This document shows, piece by piece, positions 8,483 to 17,654 of a stretch of 64,000 bases of DNA. Each line of letters begins with the position of its first letter. Position 1 is the first letter of the stretch. The stretch comes from Bacillota bacterium (GTDB lineage Bacteria > Bacillota > Clostridia > Caldicoprobacterales > DTU083), in assembly GCA_029549985.1 (NCBI GenBank), contig JAKPIB010000047.1:1-64000 (forward strand), given 5' to 3'. Both the position numbers and the translations under genes were made by a program. The notes beneath the pieces are model-generated. The model did not search any database, had not been told where the DNA came from, and saw only the letters and a program-made list of their open reading frames with translations.

Positions 8483-10420
8483 TTATTTTCGACCCCATAT
8501 GTCCTCAACCATGGGGAAAGTCGTTCTTCGGAGTATGGTGCACCCGATCGGGACCAGATCGACCCATCGGGGGATACCCCAGGATGACAGCATTTTCACC
8601 TGGAGCTTCACGGGGGACTTATCCCATTCGTACCCTGCTTCATCGGTCTGACTTATCCTTATATAGTTGTCCGGCCTGTTGTGATCATACAGGAGGGTAT
8701 AGTTCCAGTCCGCGCCTTTCACGGGCCTGTAGTTCGTATCGCAGAAGGGCTTAAGGTCGTAATGGAAATAGTCCTCTGCTTCGGCTTCGATATTGAGTGA
8801 ATACAACAGCGGTCCATAGGCTACGGCAAAGGTGCCGTCAACAGCCTTCACAAGCCTTGGCCTGGCCTTGAAAGTGACCTCTATCGTGTCTCTGTCCCTG
8901 AAAATGCGCTCCAGCCTGACTGTCTGTCCCTTGCCGGACCTTATCAGCTCTTCTCCGGCCGATGCGCCGTTGACCAAGACTTCACAGCCAGTGCTCCATC
9001 CGGGCACCCGCAGATACAGGCATGTGTCAAACTCCCTGTCGGCTGAGATATGGAACGTCACATGGTTCTCAAAGGGGTAGGCGGTTTTCTCCTCTATCGT
9101 TACCTCAGCATCTCCGACCCTGGTCTTCAGGATGCAGGGGCCGTAGTAAACGGCGTGCAGCGATTCCCTCTCATCCGTCAGCCACATCCTCGATAAGTGG
9201 CCGGGCATGACCTTGCCCGAGTTGGGCGCACAGCATACGGCAGCATCCGTATGGGTGGGGGAATAATCCCACCTGTCCCCGATGGCCTTGGAAGCCTCAT
9301 AGAGGTTGTCAGCGCACAGGTACTGGATGGCCTTGCCGTCAGACCTCTTAGCAGCCATGGCCGCATTCATCACGAGCCATTCCTCCATGTCTGCGTACTC
9401 CATGTCCATGGTTTCCATAACTGCGCTGTTGAAGGAGAGCATAAGCTCCGTAGTGGAGCAGTACTCATAGCCCAGGCCCGGGATGGGATAGCAGTGCCAG
9501 ATATCCAGGCCTTCCTGTTTTACTTCGGATACATGGCCGTAGTAGGCCCCGATAAGCTCATCGGACTTGCATGAGCCGGACAAAGTCATATAGCGCTTCA
9601 GCTTGTCGACGGCACTTTTAAAGACCGAACAATACAGCTCGTTTCCCGTGGCCTTGTACAGCAGCAGCGGGATCCTGAGCTGCTCTGCCGTATGGGGCCC
9701 GTGCCCCACAAAGGGTACTTCGGGGTCCTGAGCCAGGTCGCAGCTTAAGTCATAGCAGGGGAACTTTGCATATTTCGCATATCTGGTATAGTCCTCGTAC
9801 AAAAATACGCAAAAGTCCAGATACTCGGGCTTTTTGGAGTGGTCATAGAGATAAAGCAGGGGCTCTATGATCATCAGGCTGTGGGTCTTGCTCCCGTCCT
9901 CGTCGGGTATCTGATAGAGGGACCGCCCACCTGCCAGGGGCCCGAACTTCGTCACGATCAGGTCGGCCAGCCTTTCCAGGGCCTTTAGGACCTGATCGTC
10001 CCTTGTATTTTCGTAATATGTGATCAGGCAGCCCATGATCCTGCTCTGGGTCCAGAGCTCGCCGCTCCTCGCTCCGTTGCCGAACCGTTCATTTGCCTGG
10101 AATATGCCTATATAACCGTCCTCGTCCTGGTATTGCAATATCCTTTCCACATACCGGGTGACCCGCTGCACAAGGTCCTCATCGCCGAGGGCAAAAGCCA
10201 GACGGGCCAGGGCGTCCCTCCAGTTCCCCTCCGTCTCGCCGGGCCACCAGGAGCTCCATACGCCGTTTGTTTCATCCTTTACCTTTTTATCTTCAAAGAT
10301 ACCGCTGGCCGCATCCTCGCACAGGTGCTCCAGCTTGCCTGTTATACCTTCCTTGTCCCTTTTCAGGTGCTCCAATATCCATCCCGCGGGGATGATCCTT
10401 CCATTTATCGGTTTCAACAT
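8483..10420 (-). CDS. DUF1680/GH127-like glycoside hydrolase
   Basis: 645-residue predicted cytoplasmic hydrolase with no signal peptide. The N-terminal half is an (alpha/alpha)6 barrel (WPGETEGNWRDALARLAFA, ILQYQDEDGYIGIFQ), and the second half is beta-sandwich-like (YLRVPGWSTGCEVLVNG), as in GH127/GH146-type beta-L-arabinofuranosidases. A CCAPN motif resembles the CCPPN region that holds the nucleophilic Cys in GH127, with a Glu in CSTTELM as candidate partner, but alignment is loose. ATG at 10420 is chosen because GAGGAG precedes it by 7 bases; an ATG at 10435 has no ribosome site. It starts just after the stop of the 10440-12452 gene, so the two are coupled. The exact sugar is not predictable. 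Confidence 0.75.
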   Translation of the reverse strand: MLKPINGRIIPAGWILEHLKRDKEGITGKLEHLCEDAASGIFEDKKVKDETNGVWSSWWPGETEGNWRDALARLAFALGDEDLVQRVTRYVERILQYQDEDGYIGIFQANERFGNGARSGELWTQSRIMGCLITYYENTRDDQVLKALERLADLIVTKFGPLAGGRSLYQIPDEDGSKTHSLMIIEPLLYLYDHSKKPEYLDFCVFLYEDYTRYAKYAKFPCYDLSCDLAQDPEVPFVGHGPHTAEQLRIPLLLYKATGNELYCSVFKSAVDKLKRYMTLSGSCKSDELIGAYYGHVSEVKQEGLDIWHCYPIPGLGYEYCSTTELMLSFNSAVMETMDMEYADMEEWLVMNAAMAAKRSDGKAIQYLCADNLYEASKAIGDRWDYSPTHTDAAVCCAPNSGKVMPGHLSRMWLTDERESLHAVYYGPCILKTRVGDAEVTIEEKTAYPFENHVTFHISADREFDTCLYLRVPGWSTGCEVLVNGASAGEELIRSGKGQTVRLERIFRDRDTIEVTFKARPRLVKAVDGTFAVAYGPLLYSLNIEAEAEDYFHYDLKPFCDTNYRPVKGADWNYTLLYDHNRPDNYIRISQTDEAGYEWDKSPVKLQVKMLSSWGIPRWVDLVPIGCTILRRTTFPMVEDIWGRK

Positions 10421-10439
10421 CTTGCTGCTCCTCATCTAG

Positions 10440-12452
10440 TTATCGTAATTTAAGGTCACCCTGCCTGTAGAAGGGTATATACTTGCCATCTGTATGGTGC
10501 AAAAACAGCAGGTCCTCGCCCTCAAAGTCAATGGTCAGGTCCTTGTGCCTTACATGCACCGAAAGGCGATTGTGTACTGCCCTTTCGCCGTCTGATGTGA
10601 ATATCAATGACCCGTCCTGCAAGACGCACCCGTTTTCAAACCTGTTTGCGGCTATACCCCATTCCCTTAGCGCGGCAATGATCTCCTCAGGGCAGTAGAT
10701 TTCGGATAATCTCACACCCCTATTTAGCACAGCCAGGTAGTCCTCTGACACTCGTGACCCGTCATCGTACACCTCTGCCTCGCCTGCGACTATAAGGCGG
10801 GACTCATCAAGCCCTGAAAGAAAGGCATAGCAGGCAGGGCTCATGCTGTCCGGGGCCAGCAGGACCACCGCGTCATACCTTTGGGTCCCGTACACTGCCT
10901 TGCCGTCCTCCAGGGACAGGCTGCCGTTCTCGATCTCGGTGGTGGGCACCAGGTCGCACAAAAATGACCTGAAGACAGTATCCGCACACCTGAGGACCGG
11001 GGTCAGCACCTTGTGATATGAAAACCAGGGCGGGTTTGGGTCATCATTGTAGAACCAGTTCAGGGCATTTTGCATGCCAAAGAGGATGAGCACCCGGCAG
11101 TCAGGGGAAGCCGTCTGGACATGGTCGATCTCCCTTATGACCGCATCCATCTCCTCTATGCTCTCAAGCAGCCCTCTGGGCTTAAGCTCCAGGACCACAG
11201 GCTCATTGGGGCATTCATAGCCCAGATAGTGGGTCCTGCCGCCATAGCGGACATTGTTCCAGGTCTCACGGTAATACGTGTTTATATCTCTGGTCCCCAT
11301 GGAGTACCACATGTTGTACCAATAGGGGCAGCGCCATTTATGGGCCAGGGCCGTCCTTATGGGCATGATGACTATCTCGTCGGTCTGGGCGATGTCCCTC
11401 CTGGCTTCCCACCAGTAGAAGCCGTTTTTGAAGCCCTCGAAGTTCTGCAGGTAGTTGTTGCCCCACCACGTGGGATGGACCCCGTAAAAGGCTCCCTCGC
11501 CCAGCTTTGCCTTGGCCAGGGCATACATTTCCTCATCGTTTTGCCGCATGATCTCCCGAAGGGCCTTGTGATAGGCATTGACGCACGAAATGCTCCGGCT
11601 GCGGCCGTCCTCTTCCTGGTAGTACATATAGATGAGATCATCGATGAGCCTGCGGCCGCACACCTTGGCATACCGCTCATCAAGATAAGCGGAATAGCTT
11701 ATGCACTCAAAATAGATCTCGGTTGTTTTACTTGAGCCCTCTTGCGCCTCAATGATCCTGAAACCGACATCATAGCCCCATTCATCGGAGGCTGCTCCGT
11801 CAATATCAAAGCCAGCTATGTCGTCGAGCATCTCGCTGTAAAGCTCCATCAGGCCGGGTGAGCCCAGGTCCGGGATAGGCTGGGGTATGCCGATGAACAT
11901 GTCGACTGTACGGCCTGCATTCTCACTTCCTGCATCGATCCTCGCAACAAGGCTCTCGTCGGTCTGGCCTTCTATCGTGATGAAATGATCGCACCTTTGG
12001 CAGCTTCCTTTTCTGATCTTGCCGTCCGTTTTGTCAAATATGAAGGCTGCCAGGAGGCCAGGCTTGACATGGCTGATCGTCCGCCAGTAATGGGGGATCT
12101 TCTTTGTCTCCATTTCGATCCTGCCGGTCCCGTCAGGCGTCAGCCTGACTTCTGTCGGCGTGGTCAAATAAGCGACATCATTCGGATACCTTTCAAAGAA
12201 GGCTTCCCCTTCGTTGCGCGGGCAGACTTCAACGATGGTCCTTCTGCCTCGCTTTTTCAGCTCCCTGCTGCAAAAGCTGAGCGCTTCCAGCAGCCTGGGG
12301 TCATTGAACCTCCGCCTTATCCAGTGGAGCCCTATGAAAATATTGCTTATATCCGTGCGGCTGCACAGGTCTTCTATGCTTGCAGCCAGATCGCTTTCCA
12401 GGACCGAATCGTCCCATTTCCAGTAGAGAATGCTTCTGTTGCATGTATCCAT
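10440..12452 (-). CDS. Glycosidase-like protein of unassigned family
   Basis: 670-residue protein I cannot place in a named family. The N-terminal part looks like a TIM barrel (SILYWKWDDSVLESDLAASIED, FIGLHWIRRRF, ASDEWGYDVGF with acidic residues at a strand end). Around residues 470-600 there is a flavodoxin/glutamine-amidotransferase-like stretch (CRVLILFGMQNALNWF, YDAVVLLAPDSMSPACYAFL, SRLIVAGEAEVYDDG) like the trimerisation domain of GH42 beta-galactosidases. A short beta domain ends the protein. No signal peptide, so it should act inside the cell. ATG 12452 is chosen over an upstream start because GGAGG lies 9 bases before it. It is divergent from the AraC gene and coupled to the DUF1680 gene. 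Confidence 0.6.
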   Translation of the reverse strand: MDTCNRSILYWKWDDSVLESDLAASIEDLCSRTDISNIFIGLHWIRRRFNDPRLLEALSFCSRELKKRGRRTIVEVCPRNEGEAFFERYPNDVAYLTTPTEVRLTPDGTGRIEMETKKIPHYWRTISHVKPGLLAAFIFDKTDGKIRKGSCQRCDHFITIEGQTDESLVARIDAGSENAGRTVDMFIGIPQPIPDLGSPGLMELYSEMLDDIAGFDIDGAASDEWGYDVGFRIIEAQEGSSKTTEIYFECISYSAYLDERYAKVCGRRLIDDLIYMYYQEEDGRSRSISCVNAYHKALREIMRQNDEEMYALAKAKLGEGAFYGVHPTWWGNNYLQNFEGFKNGFYWWEARRDIAQTDEIVIMPIRTALAHKWRCPYWYNMWYSMGTRDINTYYRETWNNVRYGGRTHYLGYECPNEPVVLELKPRGLLESIEEMDAVIREIDHVQTASPDCRVLILFGMQNALNWFYNDDPNPPWFSYHKVLTPVLRCADTVFRSFLCDLVPTTEIENGSLSLEDGKAVYGTQRYDAVVLLAPDSMSPACYAFLSGLDESRLIVAGEAEVYDDGSRVSEDYLAVLNRGVRLSEIYCPEEIIAALREWGIAANRFENGCVLQDGSLIFTSDGERAVHNRLSVHVRHKDLTIDFEGEDLLFLHHTDGKYIPFYRQGDLKLR

Positions 12453-12497
12453 ACAAAGCCTCCGGTCGTGTGGTAGCTTAATTATATAGGGTGTGAC

Positions 12498-12589
12498 ATA
12501 TGCATACCATGACATTATTGTTTAAGACTAAAACAATATTGACTTTTTGCATGCCTGATTGTTAAAATCAACTATACCGGTATGCATAT
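12498..12589. promoter_or_regulatory. Divergent promoter region with operator and flanking inverted repeat
   Basis: This intergenic region between the glycosidase-like gene (minus) and the AraC gene (plus) contains the 32-bp motif acattattg-N12-acaatattgac at 12512-12543. It is framed by an 11-bp inverted repeat, ATATGCATACC at 12498-12508 and GGTATGCATAT at 12579-12589. A TATAAT for the minus-strand gene lies at 12486-12481 with a poor -35. For the plus strand, TTGACT at 12539-12544 overlaps the motif and could be a -35 for the AraC gene, which would allow self-regulation. Function is inferred from repetition and position. Confidence 0.5.
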
Positions 12590-12657
12590 TTTCAGTGAAA
12601 GGTACAAAACAAAGATCCCTGCATAGCGGGATCCCGTGGGTACAGGAGCTTATTGAT

Positions 12658-13566
12658 ATGAACGTTAATCAGGCTGAGGGTTTGCTTTCCTCGATACCGC
12701 ATGAAAATATCATCATGCCAAATGCCGAGCTGCCGATCAACTTTATCGAGCATCAGACCAACTCGACAGGGCCCTTTTGCATCTCCCACTGGCACAATGA
12801 GCTGGAAATAGTCTATGTCAAGCAGGGCACAGTCTGCCTGCACAACAGGACAGGCTCCATCGAAGCCTTTCCGGGTGACATCCTGTTCATCAACAGCAAC
12901 GAGCCCCATGGCTACAGCATTACAGAGGCACCAATAGTACTATATTGTACTACCATCAGCCCCACCCTCCTCCAGGGGCGTTACCTGACCAGCTATGACT
13001 CCCAGTTCATCCCCTCGTCCTACCCGCTTACCATATTTGAAAACTACATCCACGATGACCCGGCGATAGTCAATCATTTTCTTAATCTATGGGAGGAAGG
13101 CAAGCAGCAGGAAAGGGGCTATGAATACGCTATCAAGTCAAATCTGTACGGGATTTTCGCTATCCTGGTCCGGAAATATACCAGGTCCACGATATCAAAC
13201 AGGCAGTTCGTATTAAAAAACCGCAATATACACAATATTAACAAGATCATGGAATATATCGAAGCCCACTATCAGGAGGACATAAGCATAGACGAGCTGG
13301 CAGACCTCCTGAACATAAACAAGTTCTATTTCTGCAGGCTGTTTAAAGAAATAACCGGCTTTACACCGGTCAAGTATATCAACAATTTTCGCGTGCATCA
13401 GGCGATAGCCCTCATAAAGCAGCATCCCGAGCTGTCGATCACGGACATAGCCACCCAGGTAGGCTACAATGACTCCAACTATTTCGCCAGGGTCTTTAAG
13501 GAGGTAACGAACAAGTCCCCCTCAGCCTTTAAGAAAGACTGGTTGAGCAGCCAGAATGTCCACTGA
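12658..13566 (+). CDS. AraC-family transcriptional regulator
   Basis: 302-residue DNA-binding regulator. The N-terminal half is a cupin-like ligand-binding domain (HWHNELEIVYVKQGT, FPGDILFINSNEPHGY). The last 100 residues hold two helix-turn-helix motifs: ISIDELADLLNINKFYFCRLF with FKEITGFTPVKYI, and SITDIATQVGYNDSNYFAR with FKEVTNKSPSAF, the classic AraC signature. The reading frame is open from a TTG at 12559, but ATG 12658 has AGGAG 9 bases upstream and begins near the domain. It is the only plus-strand gene between the importer and the amylase, so it probably controls the carbohydrate cluster, sensing a sugar. Targets are suggested by the shared 32-bp motif. Confidence 0.92.
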   Translation: MNVNQAEGLLSSIPHENIIMPNAELPINFIEHQTNSTGPFCISHWHNELEIVYVKQGTVCLHNRTGSIEAFPGDILFINSNEPHGYSITEAPIVLYCTTISPTLLQGRYLTSYDSQFIPSSYPLTIFENYIHDDPAIVNHFLNLWEEGKQQERGYEYAIKSNLYGIFAILVRKYTRSTISNRQFVLKNRNIHNINKIMEYIEAHYQEDISIDELADLLNINKFYFCRLFKEITGFTPVKYINNFRVHQAIALIKQHPELSITDIATQVGYNDSNYFARVFKEVTNKSPSAFKKDWLSSQNVH

Positions 13567-13636
13567 TGCAGGCCTGGAAATCATAGGTTTGGATAAAAAG
13601 GCTCATATATAAAAGCTAAGTACAGATGTCTAAAGC

Positions 13637-14410
13637 TCATATGCCAAAAAGCCTGGCAGCGTTTTTATACATCACATGCTCCCACTTGGCGTGGTCGTCC
13701 TGATAGGCCCGGAGCAGCTGCTCATAAAAGGCATAGCTCCTTGCCCCGTCTATAGGCGCATCGGTCCCGAATATCATTTTTTCAGGGCCGCAAATCTCTA
13801 CTGCCTTCAAAACCTTGTCAAAGTGTACCCAGGTCGTATCCCCTATCAGATTGTCAGCCTGTCCAAGACACTCTATTGCCTCTTCATTGTCTGAACACAA
13901 CCCCATATGGACCATTATGAAGTTGACACGGGGAAACCTTTTTGCCATGGCCAGCAGCTGGCCCGGACCGGACAGGCTGTCATTGGCCGTGTGGACAGAT
14001 ACGGGTAAGTCAAGTGCCTCGGCGATATCTATGTACGGGTCATATCTGGCATCCTCCAAGGGCAGCCTCGAGTAAAAGGGATGAAGCTTCAGCCCCCTGA
14101 CATAATGCCTGTTTTCCCTGATGAAAGAATACACCTCGTCGATATTACCTTCCGTTGCGGGCTTGCACCAGAAGGAGATATAAAGGTCCTTGCCGCAGCC
14201 CTTTATTTTCTCCAGCAGCTCTTTGTTTGCTTCGATCTGGGGCTTTTGGTCCTCCAAAAGCTCGTCCGCATCAGGCCTGTACTCACAGCATTCTATAGAG
14301 GATATCAGCCCCTTGTCTATCCCATGGGCCTCCATGAGAGAGATCAGCAAAGAAAAATCCAGGTCGAACATCACCTTTTTACCATAGTGCAAATGGGTGT
14401 CTATGATCAT
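13637..14410 (-). CDS. Amidohydrolase-2-family TIM-barrel hydrolase
   Basis: 257-residue metal-dependent hydrolase-like protein. The opening MIIDTHLHYG holds the HxH metal ligands; VSVHTAN gives a third His, FIMVHMG a fourth, and FGTDAPIDG the catalytic Asp, which together are the amidohydrolase superfamily pattern. It ends NAARLFGI, as amidohydrolase-2 proteins commonly do. AAGGGG precedes the ATG. It is four bases downstream of the GH13 gene, so both should be on one transcript. Relatives include decarboxylases and lactonases, so the reaction cannot be specified. Confidence 0.85.
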   Translation of the reverse strand: MIIDTHLHYGKKVMFDLDFSLLISLMEAHGIDKGLISSIECCEYRPDADELLEDQKPQIEANKELLEKIKGCGKDLYISFWCKPATEGNIDEVYSFIRENRHYVRGLKLHPFYSRLPLEDARYDPYIDIAEALDLPVSVHTANDSLSGPGQLLAMAKRFPRVNFIMVHMGLCSDNEEAIECLGQADNLIGDTTWVHFDKVLKAVEICGPEKMIFGTDAPIDGARSYAFYEQLLRAYQDDHAKWEHVMYKNAARLFGI

Positions 14411-14414
14411 ACGA

Positions 14415-16172
14415 TCACCCCTTTATCAGCTTTAGTATCCTGACTCCGTAAGCATCCATGGGCAGGCTCAGCAGGCCGTCCCGGGCCTTGAAGCCTTCCT
14501 GGGTAAGCAGGTCCTCATAGGTGCCATTGCCTGCGGGCAGGGATACTGACGTGGCATTAGTTGCATTATTGAACACGCAGATGATGCTGTTTTGGTCCAG
14601 TACTCTGGCAAAGCTGTAGACATTGCCGGCATTGTCGGCATGGAGAGGCCGGTAATCCCCGTATATGAGCTCCTCGTTTTCCCGTCTCAGCCTTATCAGC
14701 TTTTTGAAGCAACTGTGTATGGATGCAGACCGCTCATCGTCCTCCCATATCATCTTCCGGCGGGCATCATTTATATCCCTGCCTTCAACGCCCTTTTCAT
14801 CCCCATAGTACACGGAGGGCAGCCCTACATATGTCATAATGAAGGCGGCAGCCATTTTCAGCTTATCCACATTTGCGCCGGCGATCGTGAAAAAGCGGGC
14901 TACATCATGATTATCGATAAAGTTCATCATAGCCTGTGTGTTGTCCTTGGGGTACAGCATCGTTAAGCGGTTCACAGCTTCGCTGAACTGATGGGCATTG
15001 ACCGAGTTCAGGCCGAAAAACTCCCAGATGGCATACATGAGTGGAAAGTTCATGACGGAATGGAACTGGTCCCGCCCTATCCATGATGATGCATCGTGCC
15101 ATACCTCGCCGATCAGGACGAAATCCTTCTTTAGCTTGTCCATCTCATGGCGGAGCCTGCGCCAAAACTCATGGGGGAGCTCATTTGCGACGTCCAGACG
15201 GTAGCCGTCCACATCGTACTCCCTGACCCAATACCTGGCTACATCGAGCAGGTACTCCTCCACCTCAAGGTTGTCAGTGTTGAACTTGGGCATGGTCTCA
15301 TAAAAGCCAAAGGTCTCGTAGTTGGGGGCCTTGCCGCCCTTTACAGGGAACGACTCGATGTGGTACCAGCCCGCATATCCGGAGTTTGCGCCGTTTTCAA
15401 CAACATCCCTGAATGCAAAGAATTTGTTGCTGCTTTGGTTGAACACGATATTAAGCATCACTCGTATACCGTTGCTGTGACAAATCTCAACGAGCTCTTT
15501 CAGATCGTCATTGGTGCCCAGGCATGGGTCCACCTTGTAATAATCGACTGTGTCATATTTGTGATAGGAAAGTGCAGTGAAGACCGGATTGAGGTAAATG
15601 AGATTCACACCTAAGTCTTTTATATATGATATGTTGTCGATGATCCCCCTCAGGGTACCGCCGAATCTTGATTCTGCCTTCACATCCCCTTCTACCGTGT
15701 GGCTGGCAGGCTGTTCTGTTATCCTGCCTTTGCCGTTTGCAAAGCTGTCGGGGAATATCTGGTACATCACGCTTTCCTTCAGCCATGCAGGCACGTGGGG
15801 AGTATCCCGCCTGTGCAGATACGGAAACTGGAAGAGGCGCTGGCGGCCCCAGCTGAACACATCGCTAAAGCCGTCCTGGTACATGTAGACGTGGTTTCCG
15901 TCTTTATCGATCAGTGAGAAATAATAGCACATGCGCCTATAGGCACACTTGAATTCAGCCTGGAAGTAGTCATACAGCTCATCGCTCATGACCTTTTGCA
16001 AGGGGATCCTGATACAATCCCGCTTTATATGGAAATCATACCGGTCGTCATATATCAATACAGCCTGGGACAGGTCCCCCTTTTTGGCCTTGAGCGTGAT
16101 CACCACATTACCGTCATCAGTCAGATAACACATACTGCTGTCCGCTTTGTGGATCAATGCCTCTTTGAACAT
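14415..16172 (-). CDS. GH13 neopullulanase/cyclomaltodextrinase-like alpha-glucan hydrolase
   Basis: 585-residue cytoplasmic enzyme expected to hydrolyse alpha-1,4 (and possibly cyclic or branched) maltooligosaccharides. An N-terminal CBM34-like beta domain (residues 1-125) precedes the catalytic barrel. The GH13 regions are clear: nucleophile Asp327 in DGYRLDVANE, acid/base Glu356 in LIGEVWHD, and Asp423 in FIDNHDVAR. A C-terminal beta domain ends the protein. There is no signal peptide, so imported oligomers are the likely substrate. AAGGAG lies 9 bases upstream. It forms a two-gene unit with the amidohydrolase and borders the AT-rich inserted segment on its upstream side. Confidence 0.93.
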   Translation of the reverse strand: MFKEALIHKADSSMCYLTDDGNVVITLKAKKGDLSQAVLIYDDRYDFHIKRDCIRIPLQKVMSDELYDYFQAEFKCAYRRMCYYFSLIDKDGNHVYMYQDGFSDVFSWGRQRLFQFPYLHRRDTPHVPAWLKESVMYQIFPDSFANGKGRITEQPASHTVEGDVKAESRFGGTLRGIIDNISYIKDLGVNLIYLNPVFTALSYHKYDTVDYYKVDPCLGTNDDLKELVEICHSNGIRVMLNIVFNQSSNKFFAFRDVVENGANSGYAGWYHIESFPVKGGKAPNYETFGFYETMPKFNTDNLEVEEYLLDVARYWVREYDVDGYRLDVANELPHEFWRRLRHEMDKLKKDFVLIGEVWHDASSWIGRDQFHSVMNFPLMYAIWEFFGLNSVNAHQFSEAVNRLTMLYPKDNTQAMMNFIDNHDVARFFTIAGANVDKLKMAAAFIMTYVGLPSVYYGDEKGVEGRDINDARRKMIWEDDERSASIHSCFKKLIRLRRENEELIYGDYRPLHADNAGNVYSFARVLDQNSIICVFNNATNATSVSLPAGNGTYEDLLTQEGFKARDGLLSLPMDAYGVRILKLIKG

Positions 16173-16403
16173 GGGCTCATCTCCTTAAGGCTTTTTGTAT
16201 ATTATACAGGCTGCCCATGCAAAGCACTATGATTATATTGCAGTATGTGAAGGCTGATATTGATGATTTGAACATGTATAGCGAAGCCGTACTTTTGCAC
16301 TTGTTCTATATTATTTAATCTACCTGTGCTCTCAATGTATTAGCCATTTACATAAGTCTTCTTCAATTGCATCTAGACAGGCAAGACAAAAAATTACTGG
16401 TAA

Positions 16404-17630
16404 TCACTTTAGCATTATTTGCTCAAGCTGTCTTAGATAATTCTCTATATACGCTTCACTCTTATCTTGATTACGCAAGGCTTCTCTTTTCTGGCTGAGC
16501 AGATAATCAATAGCCCTTCTTCTTACTTCATCTGTGCAATATAACCTTATTAATCTGCCGCTATGCTCTTGTCCAGATATCGGTATCAGGTTGTTGTACG
16601 CCAGATCATATAAAGGTTCCTTATCGTCAGCTTCTATCCAACCATCTACGTCATGCATCAAAACCTCTAAGGCAAGGTTTTGATCACTTTCTAACGCTAG
16701 GTTTGAAGAACTTATTTTTTGACTTAAAGAAGCTCCCCATAGCCTGACTTCTTCTGTTTTTGCTAATAGGTCATCACTGACGTAGAGAGATGAAAAAACA
16801 TACCAAATTTTATCATAGTTTTTCTTGATGAGTTCTTCAAAAAAATCATCCCGTTTTCCCGAGGCAACGTTATATACAGCAAAATCTAGCATTTCATGTG
16901 ATCTTACCTTATCAACAAATCCGTTAATGGTATCAATGATTGCAATATATATAGGAACGAAATATATGATGCCTTTTGACAATATCTCTGTTTGCTTATA
17001 GTCTAGTACTCCTTCGTCGATTTTGATATCTATCATTTCCTGAGGGATATTATATTTTAGTCTATCTTCCCCATCATACCTTAGTAGACCTCGAATCATA
17101 TCCTGAGGCAAGTCCTCCCATATATCCAACACATTTGCCCCTTTAAAGTCCTCCCAATCCAACGGTGACAAAAATACTGTCTCTCGAGGATTGTAATATT
17201 TCTCAGGCAATGGCTGAAGAGATAATGCATCAAAGTAAATAAGTCTTGCACTACGTTCTATTTTTAGCTTATCACCTTTCATTAGCGACTCTTCACCCAG
17301 CGGTGTCAACCTTAGTTTGCCATTTTGTTCATCTATATGGTTTATCGACATCAAGTACTCCAATGTATTGTTGCTCAATTGTTTGAATTCATCGATTCCC
17401 ATGGTCCTGAAAAGGCTTACTCTATCATCGATGTCAGTTTGATGCAAAAGCCTCTCCATATTTCTTTCTATCTCTTCATAGGGCTCGGAGGTACGCTCTG
17501 TTATCTCAACAGGCAGACAATAAACAGGGTAATCAACTTTTACAAAGCGCCTTACCTGATCGCGATCAACAGAGACATATTTATTAAGTATAGTTTTTGC
17601 AGGTTTTTGCTTTCTTTTGACTGACTTCAT
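16404..17630 (-). CDS. Unknown protein coupled to UPF1-like helicase
   Basis: 408-residue protein I do not recognise. Residues about 50-105 look like a winged-helix unit ending in DEQNGKLRLTPLGEESLM, a pattern typical of the wing of DNA-binding domains. The rest mixes helical and hydrophobic segments (ILSKGIIYFVPIYIAIID) and ends in a charged helix (SEAYIENYLRQLEQIMLK). There is no signal peptide, no clear nuclease motif and no PLD HxK motif. ATG 17630 has AGGGGG 9 bases upstream; an ATG at 17654 directly abuts the helicase stop (TAGATG) and is an alternative. Codon use is AT-rich, matching the helicase gene. Coupling implies the two work together; the context would fit a defence or RNA/DNA surveillance function, but that is inference. 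Confidence 0.6.
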   Translation of the reverse strand: MKSVKRKQKPAKTILNKYVSVDRDQVRRFVKVDYPVYCLPVEITERTSEPYEEIERNMERLLHQTDIDDRVSLFRTMGIDEFKQLSNNTLEYLMSINHIDEQNGKLRLTPLGEESLMKGDKLKIERSARLIYFDALSLQPLPEKYYNPRETVFLSPLDWEDFKGANVLDIWEDLPQDMIRGLLRYDGEDRLKYNIPQEMIDIKIDEGVLDYKQTEILSKGIIYFVPIYIAIIDTINGFVDKVRSHEMLDFAVYNVASGKRDDFFEELIKKNYDKIWYVFSSLYVSDDLLAKTEEVRLWGASLSQKISSSNLALESDQNLALEVLMHDVDGWIEADDKEPLYDLAYNNLIPISGQEHSGRLIRLYCTDEVRRRAIDYLLSQKREALRNQDKSEAYIENYLRQLEQIMLK

Positions 17631-17654
17631 TTTCCACAGCCCCCTGTAACTCAT

